DNA of 5,666 nt from Deltaproteobacteria bacterium (GTDB taxonomy: Bacteria; Myxococcota; XYA12-FULL-58-9; JAUUZB01): the NCBI GenBank assembly GCA_030590185.1, contig JAUUZB010000342.1:1-5666 (forward strand). The letters are read 5' to 3'. Within the stretch, counting starts at the first letter, position 1. The number at the start of each line of letters is the position of its first letter. Under the pieces are notes generated by a model. It worked only from the letters and a program-made list of their open reading frames with translations. It ran no database searches and was not told the origin of the DNA. Positions 5,322-5,666 of the stretch are shown in pieces. The translations under genes were made by a program, and so were the position numbers.

Positions 5322-5350
5322 GATATCGCGTACTAGAATCGAAATGTCAA
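5322..5350 (-). promoter_or_regulatory. Candidate sigma70 promoter of the zinc-ribbon gene
   Basis: On the complement there is a perfect -35 box TTGACA (5350-5345), then 17 bases, then GATATC (5327-5322) as a weak -10 (three of six). The -10 lies inside the 10-bp perfect palindrome GCGATATCGC (5320-5329), a typical place for a repressor to block initiation. The predicted start is near 5314, giving a leader of about 78 bases. The poor -10 is the main doubt. Confidence 0.45.
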
Positions 5351-5386
5351 TCAAATTGGGCTGTCTGCGCCAAAACGCCCCACAGC

Positions 5387-5666
5387 TCAGATCCGGCGGC
5401 GCTCCTCGTTGACGCGCTTGCGGATTTTGCGCTCGGTCTCGTCAAAACGCCGGGCCACCCAGATGGCGGCCACGATGCCTATGACAAAACCGGCCCCGCC
5501 GAGGGAAAATTCGAGGTTTTCTTGGTTTTCGCCGGCAAAGAGCTTCATGCCGAGTAGCACCGTGGTCCCGCCGCCCACGATCACGGCCAAGGTGACCCAT
5601 TTTAGCCACGGGGGAAGCTTGATTTGGACCGCTTTCGGCGCGTTCTTGAACGGGTTGAACTCCTGC
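5387..5666 (-). CDS. Small two-helix membrane protein, N-terminus cut by window edge
   Basis: The frame is open from the right edge to the TGA at 5389-5387, giving 92 residues with the start off the window. After a leading EFNPFKN stretch and KLPPWLKWV there is a first hydrophobic helix (about WVTLAVIVGGGTTVLLGMKL), a short acidic loop with AGENQENLE, a second helix (GGAGFVIGIVAAIWVA), and a highly basic tail rich in Arg, Lys and Glu. This gives two membrane helices with both ends probably cytoplasmic. I assign no function. The TTG at 5590-5588 is a possible start but would cut into the first helix, and the reading frame upstream has membrane-protein character, so a start beyond the edge is preferred. 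The next gene downstream begins about 150 bases away with its own candidate promoter. Confidence 0.8.
   Translation of the reverse strand, partial: QEFNPFKNAPKAVQIKLPPWLKWVTLAVIVGGGTTVLLGMKLFAGENQENLEFSLGGAGFVIGIVAAIWVARRFDETERKIRKRVNEERRRI

Noticed and set aside
5361..5386. Weak inverted repeat GGCTGT/ACAGC after the small membrane protein stop as a terminator
   Set aside because: Only five base pairs with a long unpaired middle and no T-run follow on the minus strand.

Overview
The window is GC-rich and packed with genes. It most resembles a chromosomal stretch from a myxobacterium or related deltaproteobacterium (Myxococcota). This rests on a Hanks-type Ser/Thr kinase, an MglA-family small GTPase that closely follows the Myxococcus MglA pattern, long Ala/Pro-rich linkers, and the general coding style. 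The organism is inferred from gene content, not from a marker gene. I see no mobile element, CRISPR array, rRNA or phage module.

Layout. Bases 1-1230 (+) hold most of a membrane-anchored Ser/Thr kinase whose first residues lie off the left edge. Bases 1329-2126 (+) encode a protein with a low-complexity Ala/Pro/Asp N-terminus, a coiled-coil-like segment, one membrane helix and a poly-Lys/Arg C-terminus. It converges, across an 8-bp GC hairpin (2125-2145), on a five-helix membrane protein (2151-2711, -). A 92-bp divergent promoter region carrying a 25-bp imperfect inverted repeat separates that gene from an MglA-like GTPase with a C-terminal extension of about 135 residues (2804-3808, +). The GTPase converges, with only 7 bases between stops, on a minus-strand group. 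In transcription order this group is: a small two-helix membrane protein cut by the right edge (5387-5666), a small zinc-ribbon protein with a basic tail (4712-5236), tRNA-His(GTG) (4585-4661), and a two-block protein joined by a Pro/Ala linker (3816-4529).

Function. The kinase and the GTPase are the only proteins with clear biochemical assignments. MglA proteins are polarity and motility switches, and Hanks kinases are abundant signalling enzymes in myxobacteria. It is possible, but not shown, that the kinase, the coiled-coil membrane protein, the five-helix membrane protein and the GTPase form one signalling neighbourhood. No MglB (roadblock) partner is encoded in the window. The most notable items are the extended MglA-like GTPase, the inverted repeat in front of it, the unassigned multidomain proteins, and the promoter and inverted repeat in front of the zinc-ribbon gene.
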